Shown here piece after piece: positions 16,170 through 25,309 of a DNA stretch of 64,000 bases. The notes under the pieces are model-generated. The model ran no database searches. It was not told where the DNA came from and was given only the letters and a program-made list of their open reading frames with translations. The stretch is taken from contig NZ_JADOEQ010000019.1 of assembly GCF_016745255.1 (NCBI RefSeq), forward strand, positions 1 through 64,000, in the 5' to 3' direction. Each line of letters begins with the position of its first letter. Position 1 is the first letter of the stretch. This stretch comes from Enterococcus sp. BWR-S5 (GTDB taxonomy: Bacteria > Bacillota > Bacilli > Lactobacillales > Enterococcaceae). Position numbers and translations under genes: made by a program.

Positions 16170-16304
16170 CTTGTCTACTTCTCTTCCTTATAGTACATTT
16201 TATCTTTACCGTGAAACCGATTATCGACACACCTATATATGCCATCCGTCAAAGTGAAAATAGATACAACCCCTATGGAATTATCTTTATACCCACGATA
16301 CATC

Positions 16305-16652
16305 TCATACCACAATACTTGTTTCATTTTCTTCACGTATATCAAAATACATTCCTTTTGACACCGCAGAAAATCCCCCATCATTGAAAACTACTCTTGA
16401 CTATGCCCTTTTTTCGGAAGTTGATAAAACCTCATCTAACAAGTAATCATCCTCGTAGATTTCCACTTGGCATCTATCATCGCACCCTACATACTCGTTA
16501 ACAGTTTCAGGAATGATTTTCCAACTTAGCACTTTGTTTTTTTCTTCACTGTAGTTCACGATCAAGTGATTTCCCATACCTTCATACACGTAGTAGCCAT
16601 AAACCCACTTTTTCGTTCTTCTACATTTTCTACGAAATTTAATTTTACGCAT
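16305..16652 (-). pseudogene. YopX-like gene with in-frame stop
   Basis: The first 83 codons (MRKIKFRRKCRRTKKWVYGY, then VGCDDRCQVEIYEDDYLLDE) follow the YopX phage-protein pattern, normally VGQYTGLKDKNGKEIYEGD. A TAG stop interrupts, after which the same frame continues SRVVFNDGGFSAVSKGMYF to 16305. A further ORF of 69 codons runs to 16175 in another frame. A prophage-derived gene in decay. Confidence 0.55.
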
Positions 16653-16879
16653 CTCTAACCCCTTTCTCGTAAACGCTCATTTTTAAGAATCAGTATCTAC
16701 ACTTAAAATTTACTCATGGATCACCTTCAGACTAAAAACAGCTGCATGAAAATTTTCCTATACTTTGATAAATCATAACTTGATTCTATCACTGCTCTCA
16801 TCTTAGTTTAATGATCTATACAAAAAGACACACAGAAAAAAATCTCTGTGCACCTTACAGCCTCTAAGGATTGGCTCAT

Positions 16880-16916
16880 CTCAAAAAATAAGACACAACA
16901 TACTTGTGTCTTATAT
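16880..16916 (-). terminator. Terminator of the 225-aa gene
   Basis: ATAAGACACAA and its complement form an 11-bp stem with a 5-nt loop, followed by TTTTTTG on the minus strand. It lies about 60 bp after the stop at 16974. A second, weaker hairpin (CACAGA / TCTGTG) is at 16828-16852. Confidence 0.75.
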
Positions 16917-16973
16917 GCATATGGAACCTACCTATGAGTTTATACTATTCTTTTTATTTAATAGTATATCCTC

Positions 16974-17651
16974 CTATATACTATCCCAGATATCTTCCGC
17001 TTTAGTATTCTGAATTTGTTTTTCCAATTTAATATTTTCATCCATCAATCTAGATATTTTTTTGAAGTTATCTGCATACTCATGAGCTTCACTAATCAAA
17101 TTGCCTATAGTTCTATTATTGTATGTAAAGCTACGTTTATTATTTCTATACGTTACATCAAAATCCCCTTTATAAGCACGCTCGTATGAAGTTTTTATCT
17201 CATATTTAAAGTTTTCTAGTAAATTAGCAACTAGCCCCACTTCATTTTTAGCATACTCTTCAATTTCACTATTTATATTTCGAGCATACAAAGCTTTAGT
17301 TGTAAATCCACAATAAGGATCGTATCCTGAAGGTTCTTTTCTTAATTTCGCATCTCTCTCTAATAACTCATTTATCGTATACTTTTTTAAGAAATTCGAA
17401 GCTCCTTCTGGAGTCTTCCTAACCAACTCATTCATCGAAGCTTTCATTCTTTTTAATTCTTCAATTCCCAATTCATTTGAATGACTTCCTTGATTTTTTA
17501 CATATTCTGCCAATACATTTGGTATTTTACCTACAATATATTGAACAACACTTTCTTCCACTAGGTCTATTTGCTTCTCCATTACAGCTTTTAGTTCTTT
17601 CATACTTTTCTCATTTTCACTTACTTTGTCTTCAAGCTCCTTTGTGCTCAC
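16974..17651 (-). CDS. Coiled-coil protein of unknown function
   Basis: 225 aa with a GTG start and site AGAGGAA. The N-terminal 40 residues are a charged coiled coil (ELEDKVSENEKSMKELKAVM) and there is another at the C-terminus (ENIKLEKQIQN). The middle has a KRSFTYNNRTIGNL segment. No family recognised. It is followed by a strong terminator. It could be a phage or plasmid accessory protein. Confidence 0.65.
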   Translation of the reverse strand: MSTKELEDKVSENEKSMKELKAVMEKQIDLVEESVVQYIVGKIPNVLAEYVKNQGSHSNELGIEELKRMKASMNELVRKTPEGASNFLKKYTINELLERDAKLRKEPSGYDPYCGFTTKALYARNINSEIEEYAKNEVGLVANLLENFKYEIKTSYERAYKGDFDVTYRNNKRSFTYNNRTIGNLISEAHEYADNFKKISRLMDENIKLEKQIQNTKAEDIWDSI

Positions 17652-17700
17652 TTAATCATTCCTCTTTTGAAGTCTAATATTTTGTAATATAACTTATCGG

Positions 17701-18114
17701 TTAACCAAATTTAGGGCTCAAAACATTCCCATAGGACGTAAAACTTTCTTTTGTTAAATAAACATCGAAGAAAGTATCTTCGATTGATAACAATTGTTCG
17801 ATAAATGTTATTTTGATTTGAAACATCTCTGCAATATTTAGCACCTTTTGTTCCAACACTAAACTTAAGATGGTACGAATTTTCCATGGCCGTTTTAATG
17901 GCAGCTCCGCATCCATCGGTTCTTCTAATTTGTATCCCTTCGTATGAATTAATCGATAAAAATAACTATTTTTTTGTGGTGTCAAATAGCCCAATTTGTA
18001 CGCTCTAAGTTCCAATGCTTGAATTGATCAAGCACTTTATGTTCAGCGTAGGTATTCGCCAACAATTGAAATACCTGGCTTCGTTCTTTTTTTGACTGAC
18101 GTCTGTTTCCCATG
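17701..18114 (-). pseudogene. ImmA/IrrE-like C-terminal remnant
   Basis: Two overlapping frames join into one protein-like sequence: QVFQLLANTYAEHKVLDQF from the frame starting at 18114, then LRAYKLGYLTPQKNSYFYRL and ELPLKRPWKIRTILSLVLEQ from the frame 18015-17701. The second part resembles the C-terminal region of ImmA/IrrE-family metallopeptidases. The HEXXH-bearing N-terminal half is absent. Broken by one frameshift. Confidence 0.4.
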
Positions 18115-18186
18115 ATAGATCATCCTTTCCTCTGTTTCTATCCGAAAGACTCTTACATCACTTAATGAGTGTGCTATACTAAAAGC

Positions 18187-18257
18187 GACAGTAGCATACA
18201 CTCACAGAACTGCTGCCGCATCAGCTCCGGTCACCCCCGACGACCGGAGTCTTTTTT
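18187..18257 (+). ncRNA. Convergent small RNA, copy B
   Basis: TATACT at 18175-18180 with TG extension, the conserved core AGTAGCATACACTCACA, and a perfect 9-bp terminator stem CTCCGGTCA-type / CGACCGGAG with six T. The terminator overlaps the last codons of the zinc-ribbon gene, so the two transcripts pair tail to tail over at least 25 nt. Confidence 0.65.
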
Positions 18258-18440
18258 CTTCAATTCTACATACTCGCCAAATTGCTGCACGTACTCTCGT
18301 TTACAATGGGCACAAGCAAAATAATACTTCCCATATACTTTTTTTGCCAATTCTCCACAATCACATTGAACATATACTGTCATAGAATCATTGTATGGCG
18401 TCTTTGGCACCTTCCACTGATCAAATGTTTGTCTTACCAT
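18231..18440 (-). CDS. Zinc-ribbon small protein, copy B
   Basis: 69 aa: MVRQTFDQWKVPKTPYNDSM, then CDCGELAKKVYGKYYFACAHC and a basic end KKKDSGRRG. Four Cys in two pairs suggest a zinc ribbon. Identical in sequence to copy D. The site is AGGAG-poor because the upstream sequence differs after the repeat boundary, so this copy may be poorly translated. Unknown function. Confidence 0.7.
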   Translation of the reverse strand: MVRQTFDQWKVPKTPYNDSMTVYVQCDCGELAKKVYGKYYFACAHCKREYVQQFGEYVELKKKDSGRRG

Positions 18441-18584
18441 AAAACTCTAGGAGACTAATTCAAATAAAAACTCGGCATTCAAAAAAGAAGGTTGATAGAA
18501 AATGAGAGAAAGATATGGTTCAAAAAGTAACTATTTATCTGCAATACTCGTTAATAATGTGTCCAAAACTTGACTTAAATTCAT

Positions 18585-18906
18585 TTAGACAGTTGTCATA
18601 TATATACTTAGTTCTTTTTTTAATTGTGGTTGCATATGAACACCAACTATTTGCTTTACCAACTGTCCGTCTCTCAAAATAAGCATCGTAGGAATACTTT
18701 GAATGCCATATCGTTTAGCAATTTCTGGATACTCGTCTATATTCACTTTACTAATTTGTAATTCTGCTTCCGTATATTCTTTCTCCAATTCTTCCAAAAT
18801 TGGGGTTTGCATTTTACATGGCCCGCACCAAGGAGCCCAAAAATCAACTAGATGTAAGCCTTTTTTTGATTGTTTGATCGTAGTTCTTTTCTGTTAATTC
18901 TTCCAT
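18585..18906 (-). pseudogene. trxA: Thioredoxin gene with 1-nt frameshift
   Basis: The ATG at 18906 opens MEELTEKNYDQTIK and then runs into an A7 tract; removing one A restores GLHLVDFWAPWCGPCKMQTP and a full thioredoxin of about 106 aa ending at 18585, with the WCGPC active site and the cis-Pro segment QSIPTMLI. As read, only the part after the active site is open. It is the last gene of the cst operon, where thioredoxin would reduce protein persulfides. The indel could be real decay, phase variation or an error. Confidence 0.8.
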
Positions 18907-18920
18907 ATGTTTTTCCATCC

Positions 18921-19181
18921 TTATTTTTTGATAATCATATTAATTGCTTGCTCCACTTTCTGTGATTGTTTATCTGAATCTAATTCCGGATTATCTAAAC
19001 ACGACTTCAAATTTTCAGCGACAATCATTCCCATAATCCGGTCAACACTCGATCTGACAGCACTTAGTTGGGTGATAACATCAATACATTCTTTTTCTTC
19101 CTCAATCATTTTCTGAATCCCACGCATTTGACCTTCTGCGCGCTTTAAACGATTCAGAATATTTTTATCACAAGTCCCCAT
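18921..19181 (-). CDS. cstR: CstR-type persulfide-sensing repressor
   Basis: 86 aa CsoR/DUF156 family. LNRLKRAEGQMRGIQKMIEE is the family N-terminus. Two Cys are conserved, in EKECIDVI (about residue 32) and ENLKSCL (about 61); the metal-binding His of copper-sensing CsoR is replaced in the VAENLKSC segment, which is the CstR signature. It senses persulfides through disulfide or polysulfide bonds between the two Cys. Its likely operators lie at 21472-21487 and 21573-21589. It overlaps the rhodanese gene upstream. Confidence 0.88.
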   Translation of the reverse strand: MGTCDKNILNRLKRAEGQMRGIQKMIEEEKECIDVITQLSAVRSSVDRIMGMIVAENLKSCLDNPELDSDKQSQKVEQAINMIIKK

Positions 19182-19476
19182 AGGCTAATTCTCCTTTCCA
19201 TGCTGACATCCCACCCATTACATTGACTACTTTATATCCTTCACTACTTAAAAAATCACAGGCCATCGCTGAACGTCCGCCAGATTGACATATAATATAG
19301 TATTTTTCATCTTTATTTAACTGATCGATATATTGTTCTAATCCGCTTAAAGGAAGTGCTTTAGCGGATGGAATATATCCTCTTTCAAACTCATCTGCTT
19401 CTCTAACATCAACAATTGTCAATGATTCTGTTTTGGACTTTTGATAAAATTCATCTGCACCAATTGAACTAAACAT
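19168..19476 (-). CDS. Single-domain rhodanese
   Basis: 102 aa. Active-site loop YIICQSGGRSAM with the catalytic Cys, and VDVREADEFERGYI as the N-terminal rhodanese signature. It transfers sulfane sulfur from persulfides to acceptors. It overlaps the CoADR-rhodanese gene by 8 bp and cstR by 14 bp, so it is part of a coupled sulfur-handling operon. Confidence 0.92.
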   Translation of the reverse strand: MFSSIGADEFYQKSKTESLTIVDVREADEFERGYIPSAKALPLSGLEQYIDQLNKDEKYYIICQSGGRSAMACDFLSSEGYKVVNVMGGMSAWKGELAYGDL

Positions 19477-21124
19477 AGTCTACATCCTCCAATCTCACTG
19501 CTTTATATAAAGAAAATGCACCATCTAAGTTTTCTACTTTAAATCCAGCTTGTTTTAAAATTCTCTCGCCGACATAGCTTCTCAAACCACTATGACAACT
19601 TATGATATATTCCTTTGTTGGATCTAATTCAGAAACACGGCATCGTAAATCATTTAGCGGGATATTAATCGCTTCTTTAAAACGCCCATTAGCTAATTCG
19701 CTTTCTTCTCGAACATCCAATAAGATCTTTCCTTTAGCGAGTTCTTCTGTCAATTCGTACCATTGGATTGTGTTACTTAATCCTTCAATCTGATTTAAAG
19801 CGACATACCCAATCATATTGACCGGATCTTTTGCAGCTCCAAATGGTGGTGCATAAGAAAATTCTAATTCAGGTAAATCAAAAACAGTAAGCCCGCCTTT
19901 AATCGCTGTAGCTAGAATATCGATACGCTTATCAATCCCTTTTTCACCAATTCCTTGGGCGCCATAAATTTCACCCGTTTTGGGATTAAACATTAATTTT
20001 AAAACTATTTCTGTCGCTCCAGGATAGTAACCTGCATGATCTTTTCCAGAGATATGAACAACTGCCACATCAAGTCCAGCCAGTCTAGCAACACGTTCAC
20101 TTAACCCTGTGGAAGCAGCACTTAAACCAAATACACGAACAATTGCCGTACCAATACTTCCTTTATTTTTGCGATTCAATCCAGCAATCACATCTGCTAC
20201 CTGTCTGCCTTGTCGGTTAGCTGGAGAAGCCAAAGAAATAAGGGCATCTTCACCAGTGATTTGTTGTTTGACTAAAATCGCGTCTCCTACTGCATAAATA
20301 TCTGAAAGATTCGTTTGATAATTATCATCAACCAAAATTCCTCCACGTAATCCTAATTTGATTCCTGCATCTTTTGCTAAAGTATTTTCAGGTTGAACAC
20401 CTACTGATAAAATAGTTAAATCTGATTGCAATTCAGTTCCATCTTCTAAAATAACCAATTTTCCTTGATTTCTAAATTCTGTAGCCGACTGCGAAGTAAT
20501 CACTTCTACTCCTTTGCTAACTAATTCATTTTTAACAAAAGCAGCCATTTCTTCATCTAACGGAGGCAAAACATGAGGGGCTTTTTCAATAAGAGCTACT
20601 TCCAAGCCACGTTTTTTTAAGTTTTCTGCCATTTCCAACCCAATGAATCCAGCACCGACTACAATTGCTTTTTTAGGATTTTCCTGATTTATGTTAGCCA
20701 TAATTTTATCCAAATCAGGTACATTTCTTAAACTGTAAACATTCGTTGCTTCGGCTAATCCAATAATTGGTGGAATAAATGGTTTGGCTCCTGGTGATAA
20801 AATCAACTTATCATAAGATTCTGTCGTCATTTGACCGTTGTGTTTAATTGTGACCGTTTTATCCGCGGGATTGATTGCTAACACTTCATGATGTGGTCTC
20901 ACATCTAAATTAAAACGTGCACGTAAAGCCTCTGGTGTTTGAACTAATAAACTTTCTCTCGCTTCAATTTCTCCAGATACATAGTAGGGTAATCCACAAT
21001 TGGCAAAAGAAACAAATGGACCCTTTTCTAAAACAACAATTTCAGCATCTTCCATTAATCGACGTAATCTAGTCGCAGCTGACATTCCTCCAGCGACTCC
21101 ACCTACGATAATAATTTTTGTCAT
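19469..21124 (-). CDS. CoA-disulfide reductase-rhodanese fusion (CoADR-RHD)
   Basis: 551 aa from the ATG at 21124 (site GAGGAGG); the ORF is open to 21157. FAD-binding GGVAGGMSAATRLRR at the N-terminus, active Cys in SFANCGLPYYVSGEI, NAD-binding GAGFIGLEMAENL, a dimerisation domain, then a C-terminal rhodanese (about residues 455-551) with Cys in IISCHSGLRSYVG. Such fusions reduce CoA-persulfides or polysulfides. It is in one operon with two rhodaneses, cstR and the broken thioredoxin. Confidence 0.93.
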   Translation of the reverse strand: MTKIIIVGGVAGGMSAATRLRRLMEDAEIVVLEKGPFVSFANCGLPYYVSGEIEARESLLVQTPEALRARFNLDVRPHHEVLAINPADKTVTIKHNGQMTTESYDKLILSPGAKPFIPPIIGLAEATNVYSLRNVPDLDKIMANINQENPKKAIVVGAGFIGLEMAENLKKRGLEVALIEKAPHVLPPLDEEMAAFVKNELVSKGVEVITSQSATEFRNQGKLVILEDGTELQSDLTILSVGVQPENTLAKDAGIKLGLRGGILVDDNYQTNLSDIYAVGDAILVKQQITGEDALISLASPANRQGRQVADVIAGLNRKNKGSIGTAIVRVFGLSAASTGLSERVARLAGLDVAVVHISGKDHAGYYPGATEIVLKLMFNPKTGEIYGAQGIGEKGIDKRIDILATAIKGGLTVFDLPELEFSYAPPFGAAKDPVNMIGYVALNQIEGLSNTIQWYELTEELAKGKILLDVREESELANGRFKEAINIPLNDLRCRVSELDPTKEYIISCHSGLRSYVGERILKQAGFKVENLDGAFSLYKAVRLEDVDYV

Positions 21125-21126
21125 GA

Positions 21127-21441
21127 TTATTTTCCTCCTCTTATTTGACCTGTCCATTGGCTCATGCCACCACGAATATTTACTACGTTATAGCCTTTTT
21201 TTTGTAATATTTTTGCGGCTTTTTTACTACGCATCCCAGATTGACAAATCACATAAACTTCCTCAGTCAAACTCTCTTTATAGCCATCTACCTTATTTAG
21301 TGGAACGTTTTTAGCTTTCGATATATGCCCTGCCCGGTATTCATTTGGCGTGCGTACATCAAGCAAATGAATTGTGCCTTTCATTTTTTCTTGCAACTCA
21401 GTTACTGAAATACTTGCTACTGTATTAAAAAATTTAAACAT
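21127..21441 (-). CDS. Single-domain rhodanese, first gene of cst operon
   Basis: 104 aa. LLDVRTPNEYRAGHI and VICQSGMRSKKAAKIL with the catalytic Cys. It is a paralogue of the 102-aa rhodanese. It is the first gene of the leftward operon and has a good promoter (TTGACA, 17 nt, TTTAAT) with a CstR-type operator just after the -10. Confidence 0.92.
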   Translation of the reverse strand: MFKFFNTVASISVTELQEKMKGTIHLLDVRTPNEYRAGHISKAKNVPLNKVDGYKESLTEEVYVICQSGMRSKKAAKILQKKGYNVVNIRGGMSQWTGQIRGGK

Positions 21442-21471
21442 ACTATTTCCCCTTTACTAAAGCATTTACAA

Positions 21472-21516
21472 ATACCCTTGCAGGTATATTAAACTATGAT
21501 TCCAATTAAATGTCAA
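21472..21516 (-). promoter_or_regulatory. Leftward cst promoter with CstR-type operator
   Basis: On the minus strand TTGACA (21511-21516) and TTTAAT (21488-21493) are 17 nt apart. The dyad ATACCCTTGCAGGTAT at 21472-21487 lies directly downstream of the -10, where a bound repressor would block initiation. Confidence 0.8.
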
Positions 21517-21563
21517 CAGATTTTATTTTCGAATAAATAAATACACTGTTTTCAAAACCAAGC

Positions 21564-21592
21564 TTGACTTGCATACCCACAAAGGGTATATT
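21564..21592 (+). promoter_or_regulatory. Rightward cst promoter with operator in the spacer
   Basis: TTGACT at 21564-21569 and TATATT at 21587-21592 have 17-nt spacing. The dyad ATACCCACAAAGGGTAT at 21573-21589 fills the spacer and overlaps the -10. Same half-sites as the leftward operator, so one CstR can control both directions. Confidence 0.85.
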
Positions 21593-21682
21593 TTCTTTTG
21601 TATATAAAGATAAACTATACGTATCAATATTCTTTTTAGCAAAGATAGGAATTAATTAACTACAGAATAGGAGCTAAAAAAT

Positions 21683-24136
21683 ATGTCTAAAAAAATTGTC
21701 ATTATTGGCGGTGTTGCTGGTGGTGCAACTGCTGCGACTAGACTCAGAAGATTAAATGAAAAGGACGAAATTATTCTTTTTGAAAAAGGAGAATATATCT
21801 CATTTGCCAATTGTGGTCTACCTTATCACATAGGTGGTACGATTAAAAATCGTGAAGATCTTTTATTACAAACCGTAGAAGGTATGAGCGAGCAATACAA
21901 TTTAGATATTCGTAATTTTTCTGAGGTTACAGCCATTGATCCCCAGAAAAAAAACGTTTCTGTTTTAAATCATCAAACAAAAGAAACCTATGTTGAGTCT
22001 TTTGACAAACTAATTATTTCAACAGGCGCCAAAGCAATTATTCCTCCAATTGAAGGTCTTGAACAAGCAAAAAATATCTTTAGTTTAAGAAATATTCCTG
22101 ACATGGATCAAATCAAAAACTACATTGAAAGAAACAAAGTGAAGGAAGCAACGATTGTAGGTGGAGGATTCATTGGATTAGAAATGATGGAAAACCTGAT
22201 TGATTTAGGAATTCAAGTAAATCTTGTAGAAATGTCTCCTCAAGTTATGCCAAACATTGATTTTGAGTTAGCTCAGATTCTTCATTCTCAAATAAACCTG
22301 TACGGCGTCAATTTGATCCTAAATGATGGTTTAAAGGCTTTTTCAAAGCAAGGAAATGAACTAATACTAACTAGTGGGAAAACATTAACAACTGACTTAA
22401 CAATTCTTGCTATAGGAGTGACTCCTGAAAGCTCTTTAGCTAAAGAATCAGGTATAGATATCGGACTTCGTGGTGCTATCAAAGTAAGCAAGAAATTAGA
22501 AACGAACTATCCAGATATTTATGCAATAGGAGATGTTATTGAAGTAACTGATTTTGTTAATCAACAGCAGACGATAATACCTTTAGCTTGGCCAGCAAAT
22601 CGACAAGGAAGACTTGTAGCAGACATTATTAATGGTCTTGATATAGCATACACTGGAACTCAAGGTACTTCTGTCGCCAAAGTATTCGAGCTAACAGCTG
22701 CTTCTACTGGAAATTCTGAGAATACATTGAAAAGATTAGGCATTGATTACAAAAGCATTCATATCCACCCCAATTCACATGCCAGTTACTATCCAGATGC
22801 AAGCCCAATCGCTCTAAAGCTATTGTTTACTCCAGATGGAAAAATATTAGGGGCTCAAGCAGTTGGAACAGACGGCGTGGAGAAACGAATTGATGTTATT
22901 TCAACTGCAATGAAGTTTGGTGCAAAAGCTGACCAACTAGCTTCTATTGAATTAGCTTACGCTCCTCCCTATTCTAGTGCTAAAGATCCAGTTAATATGC
23001 TAGGCTATACTGCTGATAATCTATTGAATCAAAAGATAGAAACATTTGGCTGGCAGGAGATACCTGCTCTTCTTGAAAAAAATGCTTATCTACTAGATGT
23101 ACGAGAAGAATTTGAATTGGCAACGGGTGAGCTACCAACTAGCCATGTCATTCCTTTAGCGAAACTTCGTTCTAGGATCGATGAGATTCCTAAAGATCAA
23201 ACAATCTACGTCTATTGTCAGGTAGGCCTAAGAGGATATAACGCCGCACGAATCTTAATGCAGCATGGTTACTCTGTTAAAAATCTAGATGGCGGTTTTA
23301 AAACATACAAACAAGCAACTTATCGTCTAAGTACAACTAATACTAGCATAGCAAGCAATCAGAAAAGTGACATAGCTACAGTTGAATCAAATAAAATAAT
23401 CTCTATTGATGCTTGCGGCCTACAATGTCCAGGACCCATTTTAAAAGTAAAAGAAACTATTGATAGAATGGGTAACGGAGAGACACTAGAAATCAAAGCT
23501 AGTGATTTTGGTTTCATCACAGATATTGAAGCTTGGTGTAAAAACACTGGTAACACCCTAATTGACAATCAATTGATTGGTTCTAAAGTAGTTGCTAAAA
23601 TTACTAAAGGAATAGCAACAGCAAATGAAACAGAACCTCATTCACTTACTACTGAGGGAGTGCTTCATGAAACAAAAAATGGTGCTACAATGGTAGTTTT
23701 TAGCGGCGACTTAGATAAGGCACTTGCTTCAATGATTATTGCTAGTGGTGCGGCAGCCTTGGGTAAAGAAGTCACTATTTTCTTCACGTTCTGGGGTCTA
23801 AGTATTTTGAAAAAACAAAAAATAAAGAAACATGGGATGGCAAAAATGTTTGATATTATGCTCCCAAATAGTGCTAAAAGCCTACCTATTTCAAAAATGA
23901 ATATGATGGGTATGGGATCTAAAATGATGCAAAATGTAATGAAGCAAAAAAATGTTGATTCTCTCGAAGTAATGATTGAAAAAGCAAATAACTTAGGCAT
24001 TAAATTCATTGCTTGTACAATGAGTATGGAAATCATGGGTATTAATCGTTCGGAATTATTCGATTTTGTAGAGTATGGTGGTGTTGCAACGTATCTTGGT
24101 GATAGTGAGCATTCTAACTTGAATTTGTTTATTTAA
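21683..24136 (+). CDS. Four-domain CoADR-rhodanese-TusA-DsrE protein
   Basis: 817 aa. Residues 1-445: CoA-disulfide reductase (GGVAGGATAATRLRR, Cys in SFANCGLPYHIGG). About 460-550: rhodanese with Cys in VYCQVGLRGYNAA. About 572-645: TusA/SirA domain with CGLQCPGPILKVKE. About 665-817: DsrE/DsrF-like domain (VVFSGDLDKALASMIIASGA, Cys in FIACTMSMEIMGI). Four sulfur-relay Cys in one chain suggest persulfide is passed between domains. It resembles CstA-like multidomain sulfurtransferases. Transcribed alone from a CstR-type promoter and closed by a strong terminator. Confidence 0.93.
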   Translation: MSKKIVIIGGVAGGATAATRLRRLNEKDEIILFEKGEYISFANCGLPYHIGGTIKNREDLLLQTVEGMSEQYNLDIRNFSEVTAIDPQKKNVSVLNHQTKETYVESFDKLIISTGAKAIIPPIEGLEQAKNIFSLRNIPDMDQIKNYIERNKVKEATIVGGGFIGLEMMENLIDLGIQVNLVEMSPQVMPNIDFELAQILHSQINLYGVNLILNDGLKAFSKQGNELILTSGKTLTTDLTILAIGVTPESSLAKESGIDIGLRGAIKVSKKLETNYPDIYAIGDVIEVTDFVNQQQTIIPLAWPANRQGRLVADIINGLDIAYTGTQGTSVAKVFELTAASTGNSENTLKRLGIDYKSIHIHPNSHASYYPDASPIALKLLFTPDGKILGAQAVGTDGVEKRIDVISTAMKFGAKADQLASIELAYAPPYSSAKDPVNMLGYTADNLLNQKIETFGWQEIPALLEKNAYLLDVREEFELATGELPTSHVIPLAKLRSRIDEIPKDQTIYVYCQVGLRGYNAARILMQHGYSVKNLDGGFKTYKQATYRLSTTNTSIASNQKSDIATVESNKIISIDACGLQCPGPILKVKETIDRMGNGETLEIKASDFGFITDIEAWCKNTGNTLIDNQLIGSKVVAKITKGIATANETEPHSLTTEGVLHETKNGATMVVFSGDLDKALASMIIASGAAALGKEVTIFFTFWGLSILKKQKIKKHGMAKMFDIMLPNSAKSLPISKMNMMGMGSKMMQNVMKQKNVDSLEVMIEKANNLGIKFIACTMSMEIMGINRSELFDFVEYGGVATYLGDSEHSNLNLFI

Positions 24137-24224
24137 AAAGAAGCTGGTGCATGTTATTGATTTAGCTGCTTGTAACTTTTAGAGATAACCTGCACACTTT
24201 TTAAAGTGTACTTTTACACTATTA

Positions 24225-24262
24225 ACCCCACTATAACTAAAAATAGTGGGGCTATTTTTTAG
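24225..24262 (+). terminator. Terminator of the four-domain CoADR gene
   Basis: CCCCACTAT and ATAGTGGGG form a 9-bp stem with an A-rich loop, followed by CTATTTTTT. Bidirectional use with the convergent relic at 24263 is possible. Confidence 0.85.
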
Positions 24263-25104
24263 TTAATCATTCGTTCCTATGATTAAAGATTCTCTAGCTG
24301 CCTGTACAACTTCGGTAGTTACTTTTTCAAGATTATTTATTTCCATTATTCTTTCAATTTGAGAAAAGAGACGTTGAACAAGTCGAAAATTACCATTACT
24401 TAATTTAATAATACTATTGACAGCTTCGTAATTATCATAATTCTCATACGAGATTGTTAAACCTAATTCATGCCATGTATATTCTAAAATATGCTTTAAT
24501 TCAGTTGTACCCATTTTTTTATATTCATGAGAAAAGCCAACACGCGAATACAATTGTGAATACCGGGATAATCGTTTTTCAATTCCTGACATTCCAATAA
24601 GGACCAGACCAATATCATTTTAATCGTAAATATCGCGTAAGATTTCTATTGTCTGTGTTTTGAGTCTGTCTACTTCGTCAACAATTACCAATTTGACTTC
24701 TTCATAGGTCGCTTTTCGCATACATTCATTGAATGAGGCATTCTGTTCTTCTTCTGTCAAACCACTTAACCGGCAATCGCCCAAATCAAACTTTGAGCAT
24801 AAGAGGTCAATGTACTGTATATTGAAGTAGGTCGTACAACTAGCGATGTAATGAACAAAGTATCTGCATCTGTAATATCATTCGGTATATCCTCTTTCAT
24901 TCAACCAAAAAAATATGAAGATTTTTTAACAGTGGCTTCTATACTACTCCATTTAGAATAATACTTAGCTGCTGCAGTTTTACCAACTCTAGGTATCCCA
25001 TGACAAATTCCGATGTATCTGTATTTTGCACAGAAATCACAAAATTCTACAAATTTTCGATATTCCTTTGTTTCTATAAAATTAGACCAATCATTCATTT
25101 TCAT
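24263..25104 (-). pseudogene. TniB/Tn552 p271-like transposition ATPase, decayed
   Basis: Reading through several stops and frameshifts gives an AAA ATPase: GIPRVGKTAAAKYY (Walker A), then LVIVDEVDRLKTQTIEIL (Walker B), then a C-terminal part FSHEYKKMGTTELKHILEYT ending at 24263. This is the TniB/IstB-type partner of DDE transposases, as in Tn552. At least three disruptions make it non-functional. Confidence 0.8.
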
Positions 25105-25309
25105 ACCTCCTTAATGTCAATTTTTTTCTTTGTTCATTCTCTGAAGCTGTTGCCTTTTTCTCTTGTTTCAAACTATCTATTACAGAACTTGTTGTTTTTA
25201 TCTTTTTAGATAGGATTCTTTTAATTTTGTTACGTTCCCTTTCGATTTCTTTAATTCCAATGGAATAATTTTCTAATACTGTTGAAACAGCAATGCAAAG
25301 AAACCTTCT

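Larger units (their letters stand above)
18127..18444. repeat. 318-bp near-identical repeat, copy B
   Basis: Matches 52937-53254 with a single difference seen by eye (G at 18171, A at 52981). It contains the small-RNA promoter, the whole RNA and the whole zinc-ribbon gene, and ends just after the gene's start codon. The flanks differ completely, so the unit moved or recombined recently. Confidence 0.9.
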
